Position numbers and translations under genes: made by a program
Assembly: GCA_024401455.1 (NCBI GenBank)
Contig: JAKSLA010000018.1
Location: 1-56,872, forward strand
Length of the DNA: 56,872 bases
Source of the DNA: Paludibacteraceae bacterium
GTDB taxonomy: Bacteria > Bacteroidota > Bacteroidia > Bacteroidales > Paludibacteraceae
Direction of reading: 5' to 3'
In this document: piece by piece, positions 24,541 through 34,636 of the stretch
Numbering within the stretch: position 1 is the stretch's first letter
How the letters are laid out: the number at the start of each line of letters is the position of its first letter
The notes under the pieces: model-generated
Database searches by the model: none
Told to the model about the DNA's origin: nothing
The model's input: only the letters and a program-made list of their open reading frames with translations

Positions 24541-25269
24541 ATGCTTACGAGGAAACTATTTACTTATGCTTTATGTGCTTCTCTGTTTCTCGGACTGCCT
24601 TCTTCTTGTATAGATTGGGAGGATGATCCTGAAGATACTGAAAAAGGAAACTCAAAAGAGGAAGGAGAAAATCATGGAAGCAAGAACGATGAGACTCAGA
24701 AGGGCGATGACCCAAATCAAAAAGAGGAGGATAAATCAGAGGAGAATTCGTCTAACCTTTCTCTTACTAAACAATGTGCTCAACTGATCAATGAAATCCG
24801 AAAAGATCCGCAGGCCTATGGCCGTAAGGTGGGTATCGATTTGGAGTATGTCCAACCAATGCCTGCTTTGAAGTGGAACGATATGTTGGCGTCGGTGGCG
24901 CAAAGTAAGGCGCAAGATATGGCAGACAGAAATTACTTTGACCATGTCGATTTGGAGGGCTATGGCATTAATATACGTATAAACGAGGCAGGTTATGAGT
25001 TAGAGCCCTCTTGGTATTCGTCAAAACATTTGAATTATTTTGAGTCGCTTCATGCGGGAACTAATAGTACGGATCCGGCCTATGTGGTTTATGATTTGAT
25101 ACTTGATAAGTCCATTTCTGATGTTGCAGAGAAAGGCCATCGAAATCATCTTTTAGGTATAACAGACTGGAATTCGTCGCTTTATGATATTGGCGTCGGA
25201 CATGGTTACTCCCAGAGAAGTACCTATAAACATTATTGGTCAATTATCATAGCGAAGCATTCGTGGTGA
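24541..25269 (+). CDS. CAP/SCP-domain lipoprotein
   Basis: 242 residues from ATG 24541. A lipoprotein signal ends LPSSC (Cys ~23); then a charged, low-complexity spacer of ~45 residues rich in Glu, Asp, Lys and Asn; then a CAP domain with INEIRKDPQAYGRKVG, the metal-site histidine in NYFDHVDLEGYGINIRINEAGY, and the late GHRNHLLGITDW. Bacterial CAP proteins are secreted and of mostly unknown activity. A -7 box TATCTTTG sits at 24501-24508. The spacer would hold the domain away from the membrane. Confidence 0.85.
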   Translation: MLTRKLFTYALCASLFLGLPSSCIDWEDDPEDTEKGNSKEEGENHGSKNDETQKGDDPNQKEEDKSEENSSNLSLTKQCAQLINEIRKDPQAYGRKVGIDLEYVQPMPALKWNDMLASVAQSKAQDMADRNYFDHVDLEGYGINIRINEAGYELEPSWYSSKHLNYFESLHAGTNSTDPAYVVYDLILDKSISDVAEKGHRNHLLGITDWNSSLYDIGVGHGYSQRSTYKHYWSIIIAKHSW

Positions 25270-25336
25270 TTGACTGGCGAATATCTCGGTCCACGACAGT
25301 GTATTAGTTTGCCCTTGGAATGGACTGTCACAATTT

Positions 25337-25375
25337 TTGGCAAGATAAGTCGGGGCATTGCTCCGACTTTGCCAA
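25337..25375. terminator. Strong hairpin between convergent CAP and hrpB genes
   Basis: Arms TTGGCAA / TTGCCAA outside and AAGTCGG / CCGACTT inside, with a three-base bulge and GC-ATT-GC at the tip. AAAAATTG follows on the minus strand side. It probably stops transcripts in both directions. Confidence 0.6.
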
Positions 25376-25403
25376 GAAAAGTGCTTCTTCCTGTGAACCC
25401 TTA

Positions 25404-27913
25404 TTACGCCTTCTTTTTTACGCCACGGACGGCTTCTGCCTCTAATGGGTTGTCTGGCCAGCAATGCTTCGGGTAGCGGCGGCGAAGCTCTTTTCTGACT
25501 TCGAAGTACGTGTTGGTCCAAAAACTTCGTAGGTCTTGGGTGAGTTGTACGGGCTTGAATCCAGGCGAAAGAAGTTCCATCAGGATGGGTTGTTTGCCGT
25601 CGTTTATGCAAGGCGTGTCCGTCAGCCCAAAGCACTCTTGTAGGCGAACACTGATGACAGGGGCTTCTGCTCCTTGCCGGTAATCTACTCGGATATGGCT
25701 GCCTGTGGGAACCGTAATGGTAGAAGGCGCTAAACGCTCAACCTCTTGTTGCTGTTCGTAAGTCAAAAGAGTCCAAAGGGCGCTGCAAAGGTCTATCTTC
25801 TTCATCTCGTTACTTGTCGATATTAATTGACCGTTGGACTCAAGGAAGAAGGGAAGCCAATCTTCTGCATGAGAAAAGGCAGCCTCTGTGCTCAAGTCGG
25901 GCAACTCTAATTCTGGATGCCAATGGGCGACGCAGGCTACTCTACGTTGCAGTAGGGTTACTTTGTCATTGATGTCGAACATGCTTAATGCATATTTTTG
26001 AGCGGCTTCGCAAATGACTTTTATTACCGAATGTTTGTCTATGTCGTGGATGGGTTTTGAATGGAGCAGAAGACCTCCTATTCGTTGCTCTTTGGCTGCA
26101 ATGACGCCTCCTCGTTTATTGTCCCACGAAATATTCTCTCTGGGTGTACTTAAATGTATTATCTTCTCCTTGTTTAGAGGGGCGGCTAAAAACACCTTAC
26201 CGCTTGAGGCATTTAATGAGGCAATTGCCATCCAATCACAAGACGAAAGTGCGTCGTTTTTAGCGACGAAAGCATTCTCTCCATTGGCCAGTCTGAAATT
26301 TCCGCATTGGTCTATAGCCATAGCAATCCGTTCGGGATAGGCAGACGCAATGAGTGTGCCTATTTTCTCGTAGTCGGGTGTTCCGTTGTCTTCTGTTATT
26401 CGAGCCAATTTGTCGTATTCTTTGGCAATACGGGCGATGCGATTCCATTTTCCTTCGGTTCTGCTCTTTCTGGCATTGCGTAACATTACTATTCGTGTGC
26501 TGATGTCAGCGTCGTTATCGCTTTCGTTTAATGGGTCTTTCTCTTCTATTAGGGCGGCGATGTCGGCAGCCAGAGCTTTTGTCGGGTCGTCTTCTGCGGA
26601 AACCAACATTTTGGAGATGCGTGGATGGCATGGAAGTGCGGCCATGGATTTGCCGAGCGAAGTGATTTTCTTGTCCGAGTCGGTTGCTCCCAATAAAGTC
26701 AATAGTTTGACGGCTTGGACAATGTTGCTTGTGGGCGGCATAGTAAGCCAAGGCAAGCGAGTGGCATCGCTTTCTCCCCAAGCGGCAATGTCTAAAATGG
26801 TAGGGGCAAGGTCGGCGGTCATTATTTCTGGCTCGCGACAATCTTCCATTCTGTGCTCGGTGGCAACAGACCAAATTCGGTAGCATACGCCTGGCGCAAC
26901 ACGACCTGCACGTCCTGTACGCTGAGTTGCCATATCTTTGCTAATTCGAGTGGTGACGAGGTGGCTAAGACCATTCCTCGCATCGTAAACCATGCTTCGG
27001 CATAGTCCTGAATCGACTACGATTCTTACCCCCTCGATGGTTAGAGAAGTCTCTGCAATGGATGTGGCGAGCACGACCTTGCGTTTGCCTTCGCGTGAAG
27101 GCATGATGGCACGTCTTTGATCTTGGGGAGATAGTTGACCATATAGAGGGACTACTTCCGTATCGGAGAGTGAAGTCCCTAATAGTTCTTGGCAACGTAG
27201 GATTTCCCCTTGTCCGGGAAGGAAGGCGAGAATGTCGCCGTCGTGCGCTTTGTGTGCTTTGAGAATCGTGTGGGCAACGCTCTCTGAAACATTGTCGTTG
27301 TTCGCCTCGTCTTGCGTGTGGAAGATTTCAACGGGGAACATTTTACCTTGACTCTCTATGACGGGGGCTTTCAGTTCCTCGCTGATGGAAGTGGCGTCTA
27401 TCGTAGCAGACATTAGGATGATGCGAAGGTCGGGACGAACTACTTGTTGGGCTTCGCGGGTAAGTGCCAAGGCAACATCGGAAGGAAGGCTTCGTTCATG
27501 AAATTCGTCAAAGATGACGGCAGAGATGCCCTCCAACATCGGGTCGTTTACTAACATTCGAGTGAGGATCCCTTCGGTCAGAACTTCTATTCGCGTCTTT
27601 TCGGAAACTTTTTTCTCAAAACGGACACGGTAGCCTATCGTTTCGCCAACTTCTTCGTGAAGCAGTTCTGCCATTCGTTCGGCTATCTGTTTGGCGGCGA
27701 TACGGCGTGGCTCCAGCATGAGAATTTCCCTCCGTTTTCCAACCCATTCATTATGGTCAAGGGGAGCAGCGTGGATTTTCCGGCTCCTGGGGCAGCCGTG
27801 ATGATGAGTCTGTTTTGATTGTTTAGACTTTGGTTTACTGCCTCAGCAATATTGAGGGCGGGTAGGTGTTTGACCTTCTCGATGTCAATGTTTTTTGTTT
27901 CCGATAATGCCAT
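25404..27913 (-). pseudogene. hrpB: ATP-dependent helicase HrpB, one-base frameshift
   Basis: DEAH-type helicase of the HrpB group. The N-terminal part starts at ATG 27913 (MALSETKNIDIEKVKHLPA) and holds Walker A APGAGKST, reading to about 27725. The rest is in another frame from MLEPRRIAAKQ at 27719 with DEFHERS, MSATID, ATSIAETSLTIEGV and QRTGRAGRV, and a normal HrpB C-terminus. The join is at an AAA run (27725-27727 on the plus strand as TTT): one more A would restore GGKILMLEPRR. Either a recent pseudogene, an assembly error, or slippage at the run. A -7 box TACCTTTG lies at 27929-27936. Confidence 0.85.
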
Positions 27914-27961
27914 AAGACTGTGTTTGTGCAAAGGTACAAAAATAGGCGGAGTTGGAAACGA

Positions 27962-27998
27962 AAAAGCCACCCCAACAATAAGTTGAGATGGCTTGTGC
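27962..27998 (-). terminator. Terminator of the beta-barrel gene
   Basis: Stem AGCCATCTCAAC with GTTGGGGTGGCT (G-U pairs), loop TTATT, then TTTTTC on the minus strand. Confidence 0.7.
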
Positions 27999-28015
27999 GG
28001 TTTTGCCTGTCTTTT

Positions 28016-28594
28016 TCAGAACATAAATCCGATGCCGGCAGAGTAAGCAGCGTTTTTGAGCGAGCGTTGCTCTTTGTCTTTGTTCAAGTTGAGAAGGCCC
28101 CATTCGGCATCTATGGTAATGTAGAATGGCATGAAGATGAACTTGGTGCCGGCTGCCAAACCGACATCCAAACTGTTGAAACGGCCGTCTGAACCGAAGA
28201 GGTCGCCGTCCGCTCCTTCTATGTCACTCTTATATTTTCCGAAGAGACCGTAGCCAGCATACGGACCGGCATTGATTCGCCAATCCATTTCTCCCTCCAG
28301 TGGAATCGAGAAACTAAGTTTTAGTGGTATCTCTACATAAATTGGATTGGTGGTTGCTCCTGTGTTCTTCTCTTTGTGACCTTTCATTGCCAACTCCAAC
28401 ATGGGTTGAAATGTAAGATAGTCACCTAATGGGACGTCGCAGCCGCCGGCAATTCGACCTCCGAATCGATACTCGTTGTCATTGACTGTCATGGTTGTGT
28501 AACTGACGCCACCTTCTACAAGGAATTGTATTTGTCCGAATACATTTGTCGTTAATATTCCCAGTAGGAAAAGTAATAGTAATCTTTTCTTCAT
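28016..28594 (-). CDS. PorT-like outer-membrane beta-barrel protein
   Basis: 192 residues. A signal peptide (MKKRLLLLFLLGILTTNVFG) is followed by alternating amphipathic strands typical of an eight-strand barrel: FLVEGGVSYTTMTV, FGGRIAGGCDVPLGDYLTFQP, INAGPYAGYGLFGKY, SLDVGLAAGTKFIF and the terminal SAGIGFMF ending in Phe. This is the outer-membrane beta-barrel (PorT-like) group found in many copies in Bacteroidetes; no specific ligand can be inferred. A -7 box TACCTTTG lies on the minus strand at 28736-28743, giving a ~135 base leader. Confidence 0.82.
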   Translation of the reverse strand: MKKRLLLLFLLGILTTNVFGQIQFLVEGGVSYTTMTVNDNEYRFGGRIAGGCDVPLGDYLTFQPMLELAMKGHKEKNTGATTNPIYVEIPLKLSFSIPLEGEMDWRINAGPYAGYGLFGKYKSDIEGADGDLFGSDGRFNSLDVGLAAGTKFIFMPFYITIDAEWGLLNLNKDKEQRSLKNAAYSAGIGFMF

Positions 28595-28799
28595 TGTAAT
28601 AAGTCTTTTTATTGGTTCTGTATGGGGTTGGCTTAAAAACAGGGTGCGTATGTCTGTTTCATGGTTTTGTAGTCGTCCTGTTCATCACCACGGAATACAT
28701 ATTCCTAAACGGAAAAGTATTCGTCCTCCCTATTACAAAGGTATATAAATTATTTGAAAGAATAGGCCATTTGAGCCTTTTTCCGTGCTTACAATTCCG

Positions 28800-29843
28800 T
28801 CAGTTTTCGGGCGAATAATCCAGATTTTCTGCTTTTTTACGCCACCTCTCTTTGGCGTAAAGTTGCATGTCTATCAAAACGTCGCTCTCGTCTGTGATTT
28901 CCAGTCCGAGAATGGTCTCCAAAACATCCTCCATGGTGGCGATGCCCTCTAAGCCTCCATATTCGTCGATGACAAGGGCTATGAGTTCTTTCTTGGTAAT
29001 CATCAAATCGTAGAACTTTGGGATGGTGGTGTTCTCATAGCAGACAATGATGTGTCTGCGTATGTCTTTTAATTTGATGCCTTTCTTGTCGTTGGCCAAG
29101 TGGAGAAGAATGTCCGATTTGAGTACGAAGCCTGTGATGTTGTCTATCGTGTCTTTATAGATGGGGATTCGTGAATATCGGAGGAACTCCTTGTTGTTGA
29201 AGAACTCTTCCAATGTGATGTCTTCTTGAGCAGCCAGGACGACGGTTCTTGGTGTCATGATGGCCCTTATCTTTGTTGATTTGAGGCGGATGAGGTTAGT
29301 GATGATCTTGCTCTCGTTGGATTCGAACACGCCCTCTTTTTCTCCGATGTTAGTCAGGACGACGATTTCCTCGCGGCTGACGGTTTGTGTCTGCTTCTTG
29401 GAGATGAGTTTCGTAAGCAGTTCTGATATGACAACGAAAGGGTAAGCAATGTAAATGGCCCCTTGGATAAAGTAGGCGAGAGGTGCAGCCAATGTCCTCC
29501 AATAGTTCGTTCCTATGGTTTTGGGGATAATTTCGGAAAAGACGAGCACGAGGAGAGTGAGTGTAAGCGAGGCCAATCCAAAATATTCGTTTCCGAATAC
29601 TTCTACGGCTTGCGCTCCGACACCGGCGGCTCCCATGGTGTTGGCGAGTGTGTTGAGGGAGAGGATGGCGGCTATGGAGCGGTCGGTGTCCTCCTTCAAC
29701 TTTTTCATGATTTTGCCGCCCTTACTTTTTTCTGCTATTGTTTCTATGTAGGAGGCAGAAGAGGATAGCATCACCGATTCCATGATGGAGCAAAGGAATG
29801 ATGTGCCTATGGTGAATATTAAGTATGCGATTAGTAATCCCAT
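28800..29843 (-). CDS. CNNM/DUF21 and CBS-domain membrane protein
   Basis: 347 residues from ATG 29843 (MGLLIAYLIFTIGTSFLCS). An N-terminal DUF21/CNNM membrane domain with three to four helices (including SEIIPKTIGTNYWRTLAAPLAYFIQ) is followed by a CBS pair (IMTPRTVVLAAQEDITLEEF, RIPIYKDTIDNITGFVLKSDILL, LVIDEYGGLEGIATMEDVLETILG). The C-terminal CorC/HlyC transporter-associated domain of larger relatives is absent. Such proteins are linked to magnesium or other cation efflux, with CBS domains sensing nucleotides. A -7 box TAATTTTG is at 29873-29880; longer upstream starts would lie over it. Confidence 0.88.
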   Translation of the reverse strand: MGLLIAYLIFTIGTSFLCSIMESVMLSSSASYIETIAEKSKGGKIMKKLKEDTDRSIAAILSLNTLANTMGAAGVGAQAVEVFGNEYFGLASLTLTLLVLVFSEIIPKTIGTNYWRTLAAPLAYFIQGAIYIAYPFVVISELLTKLISKKQTQTVSREEIVVLTNIGEKEGVFESNESKIITNLIRLKSTKIRAIMTPRTVVLAAQEDITLEEFFNNKEFLRYSRIPIYKDTIDNITGFVLKSDILLHLANDKKGIKLKDIRRHIIVCYENTTIPKFYDLMITKKELIALVIDEYGGLEGIATMEDVLETILGLEITDESDVLIDMQLYAKERWRKKAENLDYSPEN

Positions 29844-29938
29844 TGATTCAATTGTTTGTCTATTGCTAAATGCAAAATTAACGCATATTCCCTTACAAGA
29901 AAACAATACTTGCTAATTATCTGATTTGTGGAAACGAA

Positions 29939-29966
29939 AAAAGGCGTGCATTTGCACGCCTTTTCC
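29939..29966 (-). terminator. Terminator of pnp
   Basis: Stem AAGGCGTGCA / TGCACGCCTT with loop AA(T)T and six T on the minus strand; also T4 on the plus side. Confidence 0.8.
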
Positions 29967-29985
29967 TCTGTATGAAGAACAATGA

Positions 29986-32136
29986 TTATTTTTCTTCTTT
30001 CTTTTCTTCTCTTGCTGGCTTAGGAAGAAGTGCCTTGTGAGACAACTTGAACTTGCCAGACTTAGGGTCGATGTCAAGCAACTTGACTGAAATCATGTCG
30101 CCTTCCTTCAAACCTGTTTGCTCCATGGTTTCGAAGCGCTTCCACTCGATTTCAGAGATGTGGAGCAAGCCCTCCTTGCCAGGCATGAACTCTACGAATG
30201 CACCGTAAGGCATGATTGACTTAACTTTAGCGTCGTAAGTCTCTCCAACCTCAGGCACAGCAACGATAGCCTTGATACGAGAAAGTGCAGCATCCAAAGA
30301 TTCTTTGTTTGTTGCAGCCACCTCTACGTGACCCTTGCCGTCTGCCTCCTCGATAGAAACAGTTGCACCCGACTTCTCTTGGATGTCTTGGATGATCTTT
30401 CCACCAGGGCCGATGATTGCACCGATCATTTCCTTTGGAACGTCGAGAGTGACGATGCGTGGAGCGTGTGGCTTCAAGTCCTCGCGAGGTTGTGCGATTG
30501 TCTCTGTAATCTTGCCGAGGATGTGAAGACGACCCTCTTTGGCTTGATTCAAAGCCTTCTCCAAAATCTCGTATGACAAACCGTCAACCTTGATATCCAT
30601 TTGAGTGGCAGTGATACCATCCTTAGTACCTGTTACCTTGAAGTCCATATCACCCAAGTGGTCCTCGTCGCCCAAAATGTCGGAAAGTACCGAGTACTTA
30701 ACGTTGCCCTTGTCTGTGATAAGACCCATAGCGATACCAGAAACTGGCTTCTTGATTTGGACACCAGCGTCCATCAATGCCAATGTGCCGGCACAAACTG
30801 TGGCCATTGAAGAAGAACCGTTAGACTCCATGATGTCAGAAACGACACGAACGCAATATGGATAGTTTGCAGGAATCATGCCTTTCAATGCACGCCAAGC
30901 CAAGTGGCCGTGACCAATCTCACGACGACCTACACCACGTTGAGCCTTTGCCTCTCCAGTTGAGAATGGAGGGAAGTTGTAGTGGAGCAAGAAACGCTCT
31001 TTCCCGTGAGTCAACACCTCGTCAACCAACTTCTCGTCTTGCTTAGTACCCAAAGTACAAGTTGTCAATGATTGAGTTTCACCACGAGTGAAGATAGATG
31101 ATCCGTGAGGGCCAGGCAAATAGCCGACCTCGCACCAGATAGGACGGATCTCAGTTGTCTTACGACCGTCAAGACGCTTGCCCTCGTCCAAGATAGAACG
31201 GCGCATAGCCTCTTTCTCTACAGCGTGGTAGTAGCGGTCGATCATGCCGGCCTTTGCTTCCAATTCCTCGTCGCTCAAGTTCAAAGAAGCGATGTATTCC
31301 TCTTTTACGCCGCTGAACTTAGCCTCGCGGTCGTGTTTGTCTGTGTTTGCAGAAGTAGCCAAAGCGTAAGCCTTGTCGTAGCACTTAGCCCAAACGTCTT
31401 TCTCGAGTTCCTCGTCATTTTCCTCGTGGCAGTATTCACGCTTAGTCTCCTTGCCGACTTCCTTCATCAACTCTTTTTGAACCAAACACATAGGCTTGAT
31501 AGCCTCGTGAGCAGCCTTCAAAGCGTTCAAAAGGTCAGTCTCAGAAACCTCGTCCATCTCACCTTCCACCATCATGATGTTCTCGTAAGTGGCACCTACC
31601 ATCAAGTCCATGTCAGCCTTAGCCAATTGCTCGAATGTAGGGTCGATGACGAATTGACCGTCAACGCGAGCCACGCGAACCTCGGAAATAGGTCCGTTGA
31701 ATGGAATGTCTGATACGGCAAGCGCAGCAGATGCAGCCAAACCGGCCAACGCATCTGGTTGGTCAACGCCGTCTGCAGAAATCATCAATACGTTAACAAA
31801 AGTCTCAGCGTGATAGTTATCTGGGAATAGAGGACGAAGAGCACGGTCGATAAGACGAGCAGTCAAAATCTCGTAGTCGGAAGCCTTTCCCTCTCTCTTG
31901 GTGAAACCACCAGGGAAACGTCCGTATGCACCGAATTTCTCTTTGTACTCTACAGTTAGTGGCATAAAGTCAGTTCCGGGAACTGCGTCTTTTGCGGAAC
32001 AAACTGTGGCAAGCAACATGGTGTTGCCCATGCGTACCACAACCGATCCGTCAGCCTGCTTGGCCAATTTCCCGGTTTCGATCGAGATGGTTCTTCCATC
32101 TGGCAATGCGACCGTTTTTGTAATTACATTCATCAT
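29986..32136 (-). CDS. pnp: Polyribonucleotide nucleotidyltransferase
   Basis: 716 residues; phosphate-dependent 3'-5' exoribonuclease and RNA degradosome component. Two RNase PH-like domains (first: [27 protein letters not shown]; second: [44 protein letters not shown]), then a KH domain ([21 protein letters not shown]) and an S1 domain ([17 protein letters not shown]...[10 protein letters not shown]), ending in a lysine/glutamate tail. I take ATG 32136 ([14 protein letters not shown]), which aligns with the usual start; the upstream TTG at 32169 lies at the transcription start after the -7 box TATATTTG (32174-32181). Confidence 0.96.
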   Translation of the reverse strand: MMNVITKTVALPDGRTISIETGKLAKQADGSVVVRMGNTMLLATVCSAKDAVPGTDFMPLTVEYKEKFGAYGRFPGGFTKREGKASDYEILTARLIDRALRPLFPDNYHAETFVNVLMISADGVDQPDALAGLAASAALAVSDIPFNGPISEVRVARVDGQFVIDPTFEQLAKADMDLMVGATYENIMMVEGEMDEVSETDLLNALKAAHEAIKPMCLVQKELMKEVGKETKREYCHEENDEELEKDVWAKCYDKAYALATSANTDKHDREAKFSGVKEEYIASLNLSDEELEAKAGMIDRYYHAVEKEAMRRSILDEGKRLDGRKTTEIRPIWCEVGYLPGPHGSSIFTRGETQSLTTCTLGTKQDEKLVDEVLTHGKERFLLHYNFPPFSTGEAKAQRGVGRREIGHGHLAWRALKGMIPANYPYCVRVVSDIMESNGSSSMATVCAGTLALMDAGVQIKKPVSGIAMGLITDKGNVKYSVLSDILGDEDHLGDMDFKVTGTKDGITATQMDIKVDGLSYEILEKALNQAKEGRLHILGKITETIAQPREDLKPHAPRIVTLDVPKEMIGAIIGPGGKIIQDIQEKSGATVSIEEADGKGHVEVAATNKESLDAALSRIKAIVAVPEVGETYDAKVKSIMPYGAFVEFMPGKEGLLHISEIEWKRFETMEQTGLKEGDMISVKLLDIDPKSGKFKLSHKALLPKPAREEKKEEK

Positions 32137-32182
32137 TTCTTTTATTTTACTTTCGTCATTAAATATCAATATACAAATATAA

Positions 32183-32447
32183 AGATTATTTCATAAAATA
32201 ACGGTTGAATGGCTTTTTTTTGACTTCTAATCCTCTATTTCTTTTTGCCTGCTTTATAATGTGCCGTTGAAATCGTGCTTCTTTGCCTCTTGCTTGTACT
32301 ATTGAGCCTTATTGCCTTGTCTTTTATCTGTTTGTAAATCAATTCTGTTTCTACTCTATTGAAGATGGATTAGCAGTCTCTCCAAAATTTCTGATGTTTG
32401 TCTCACTCTTTTTCTCGTAAATGTGTTTTGATTTCTTATTTCTTGTT
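32183..32447. other. Gene-free T-rich spacer
   Basis: Between the divergent pnp and speA-like genes. I see no gene, tRNA or strong hairpin here; the promoter for the decarboxylase lies at its right end. Confidence 0.5.
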
Positions 32448-32455
32448 TATTTTTG
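32428..32455 (+). promoter_or_regulatory. Promoter of the speA-like gene
   Basis: TTG at 32428-32430, 17 bp, TATTTTTG at 32448-32455. The leader to ATG 32572 is about 110 bases. Confidence 0.55.
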
Positions 32456-32486
32456 TAACTGAATTTTCATCGGGAGAAATGAACAT

Positions 32487-32536
32487 ATCCGAGTGAGTCG
32501 GATGACTGAATTTCGAACGATGTAAGTGAGTCGGAT
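32487..32536 (+). repeat. Repeated GTGAGTCGGAT element in the speA leader
   Basis: GTGAGTCGGAT occurs at 32493-32503 and again at 32526-32536, a 33-base period. The first copy is part of a small palindrome ATCCGA-GTGAG-TCGGAT (32487-32503). Both lie within the untranslated leader, so an RNA-level control element is possible. Confidence 0.45.
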
Positions 32537-32571
32537 TCTAAATTTTTATTGTTTATAGATAGTCGAAAGAA

Positions 32572-33963
32572 ATGAAGAACAAGTACATTGATTTGATTGA
32601 GCAGTCATTTGAGTTCCCTAACGATGAGTTTACTGTAGTAGATGAGGAACTTTATTGGTGTGGAGTCCCTTTGATGGATTTGATCAAACAATATGGAACG
32701 CCTTTGCGTATCTCTTACTTGCCGAAAATTGCTCAAAACATTCAGAAGGCCAAGCGTTTGTTTAATGTGGCTATGGCAAAGGTGGACTATAGCGCAGATT
32801 ATAATTATTGCTATTGTACGAAAAGTTCACACTTCTCTTTCGTTATGGAAGAGGTGTTGAAGCATGATGTTAATTTGGAGACATCTTCTGCTTTCGATAT
32901 TAATTTGTTGGAGGCTCTCCACGAACAAGGTCTTTTGTCGAAGGATCGTTTTGTGTTGTGTAACGGTTTCAAGCGCCCTCAATATGTGGAGAACATCAAA
33001 CGATTGATGGATCTCGGCTTTGAAAATGTGATTCCGATTCTTGATAACAAATTCGAGTTGGATCTCTTTATGGATGGATACGACAAGAAGTTTAAGGTGG
33101 GAATGCGTATCGCATCGGAGGAAGAGCCTAAGTTCGACTTCTATACTTCTCGTTTGGGTATCCGCTACAAGGACATCATCCCTTACTATCGCGAGAAGAT
33201 TAAGAACAATCCTCAAGTTGAGTTGAAAATGCTCCACTTCTTTATTAATACGGGCATTCGTGACACTTCTTATTATTGGAATGAGTTGAACAAAGGTGTC
33301 AATATGTATTGCGAATTGAAGAAGGAGTGCCCTGAATTGGATAGTTTGAACATCGGTGGCGGACTTCCAATCCAGACGCACATGGATTTCTCTTATGATT
33401 ATGAATATATGATAGAGGAGATTGTTGCACAGGTGAAGAACGCTTGTACGCAAGCAGGTGTGCCTGAGCCTCACATTTTCTCTGAGTTCGGTTCTTACAC
33501 GGTAGGTGAGAGTGGCGCCATCCTTTATTCTATTGTCAACCAAAAGCAGCAGAACGATAGAGAGTTGTGGAATATGATTGATAGTTCGTTTATTACGACC
33601 ATGCCGGATACATGGGCGATTAATCAGCGCTTCCCGTTCTTGGCTATTAACAACTGGAAATCAGAGTACGAACGTGTCCATTTGGGTGGCTTGACTTGTG
33701 ATAGCGAGGATTTCTATAATGCGGAAGTTCACTCCAACGCTATCTTCTTGCCGAAGATGCAACCGGGACGTGAGCAGTACATCGGTTTCTTCCACATGGG
33801 TGCTTATCAGGAGTCTTTGAGTGGGTTCGGTGGCATTCAGCACTGTTTGATCCCTGCGCCTAAATTGGTCGTGGTTGATAAGGATGAAAACGGTGAATAT
33901 ACAACTAAGTTGTTCGCTAAGGAGCAGAGTTATAAGTCAATGCTCAAGATTTTAGGTTATTAA
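32572..33963 (+). CDS. speA: SpeA-type PLP decarboxylase (arginine decarboxylase-like)
   Basis: 463 residues, alanine-racemase-fold (type III) PLP decarboxylase. The PLP lysine is in YCTKSSHFSFV (~residue 85); the phosphate-binding glycines in SLNIGGGLPI; the active-site Cys/Asp motif in GLTCDSEDFYNAEV; and GAYQESLSGFGGIQHC near the C-terminus. It is shorter than E. coli SpeA (~630 residues) because it lacks the insert domain, as in the Bacteroides form annotated as arginine decarboxylase. It would start polyamine synthesis. Substrate could be another basic amino acid (carboxynorspermidine or lysine-type relatives), so the symbol is tentative. Confidence 0.8.
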   Translation: MKNKYIDLIEQSFEFPNDEFTVVDEELYWCGVPLMDLIKQYGTPLRISYLPKIAQNIQKAKRLFNVAMAKVDYSADYNYCYCTKSSHFSFVMEEVLKHDVNLETSSAFDINLLEALHEQGLLSKDRFVLCNGFKRPQYVENIKRLMDLGFENVIPILDNKFELDLFMDGYDKKFKVGMRIASEEEPKFDFYTSRLGIRYKDIIPYYREKIKNNPQVELKMLHFFINTGIRDTSYYWNELNKGVNMYCELKKECPELDSLNIGGGLPIQTHMDFSYDYEYMIEEIVAQVKNACTQAGVPEPHIFSEFGSYTVGESGAILYSIVNQKQQNDRELWNMIDSSFITTMPDTWAINQRFPFLAINNWKSEYERVHLGGLTCDSEDFYNAEVHSNAIFLPKMQPGREQYIGFFHMGAYQESLSGFGGIQHCLIPAPKLVVVDKDENGEYTTKLFAKEQSYKSMLKILGY

Positions 33964-33988
33964 TTTCCGAAAAAATAAAAGAAGGATT

Positions 33989-34027
33989 TGAAAGTCGCTC
34001 GCTAATTATGGTGGGCGACTTTTTTTT
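33989..34027 (+). terminator. Terminator of the speA-like gene
   Basis: Stem AAAGTCGC / GCGACTTT, extended with mismatches, then eight T. Confidence 0.75.
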
Positions 34028-34087
34028 CGCGTAAATCTATTCCTGTTTTTTTTATCTTTGTAAGCAGAGGTAAATAGTTTTGCTCTA

Positions 34088-34636
34088 ATGCAAGAAAAAC
34101 AAAATAAAGTAATAACACTTCTTTTGTTGGCGTGCGCAATTTTTTGTTCGTGTGCCGCCCAAACAGAAAAAATAAATAGAGAAAATATGGTAGTGGTTTA
34201 TTTTTCAGCCACGGCAACGACTCAGAGTGTGGCAAAGAAGATCGCCTTGGCTGCAGGGGCAGAATTGAAGGAGATTATCCCTATGGAAATCTATACGTCG
34301 GCAGATTTGAACTGGCGTGACAGCCAAAGCCGTAGTAGTGTGGAAATGCATGACGAGAAGTCTCGTCCATCTATTCAACCAGTTGATGTGAAGGATGCAA
34401 AGGTAATATACCTCGGCTATCCTATTTGGTGGGATTTGGCTCCCCGTGTGGTGAATACATTCTTGGAAAGCGTTGATTTGAAAGGCAAGATGATCATCCC
34501 ATTTGCTACATCTGGCAGTGGTCCGATTACGAATAGTGTCAAAGTCTTGAAGGCACAGTATCCGGAGGCAAATTGGAAAGAGGGCAAGTTGCTCAATGGC
34601 GCTTCGGAGAAGACAATCAACGATTTCGTGAAGTAG
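34088..34636 (+). CDS. Flavodoxin-like lipoprotein
   Basis: 182 residues. The N-terminus is hydrophobic and ends FCSC (Cys ~22), a lipoprotein-type signal, followed directly by a flavodoxin fold: MVVVYFSATATTQSVAKKIALAAGAEL (FMN phosphate loop), VIYLGYPIWWDLAPRVVNTFLE and IIPFATSGSGPITNSV. It matches the Flavodoxin_4 group, often a periplasmic or surface oxidoreductase partner. A -7 box TATCTTTG lies at 34053-34060. No redox partner gene is adjacent. Confidence 0.85.
   Translation: MQEKQNKVITLLLLACAIFCSCAAQTEKINRENMVVVYFSATATTQSVAKKIALAAGAELKEIIPMEIYTSADLNWRDSQSRSSVEMHDEKSRPSIQPVDVKDAKVIYLGYPIWWDLAPRVVNTFLESVDLKGKMIIPFATSGSGPITNSVKVLKAQYPEANWKEGKLLNGASEKTINDFVK

Noticed and set aside
32827-33543. 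238-residue minus-strand open frame over the speA-like gene
   Set aside because: Antisense to a complete PLP decarboxylase; no independent motif or promoter.
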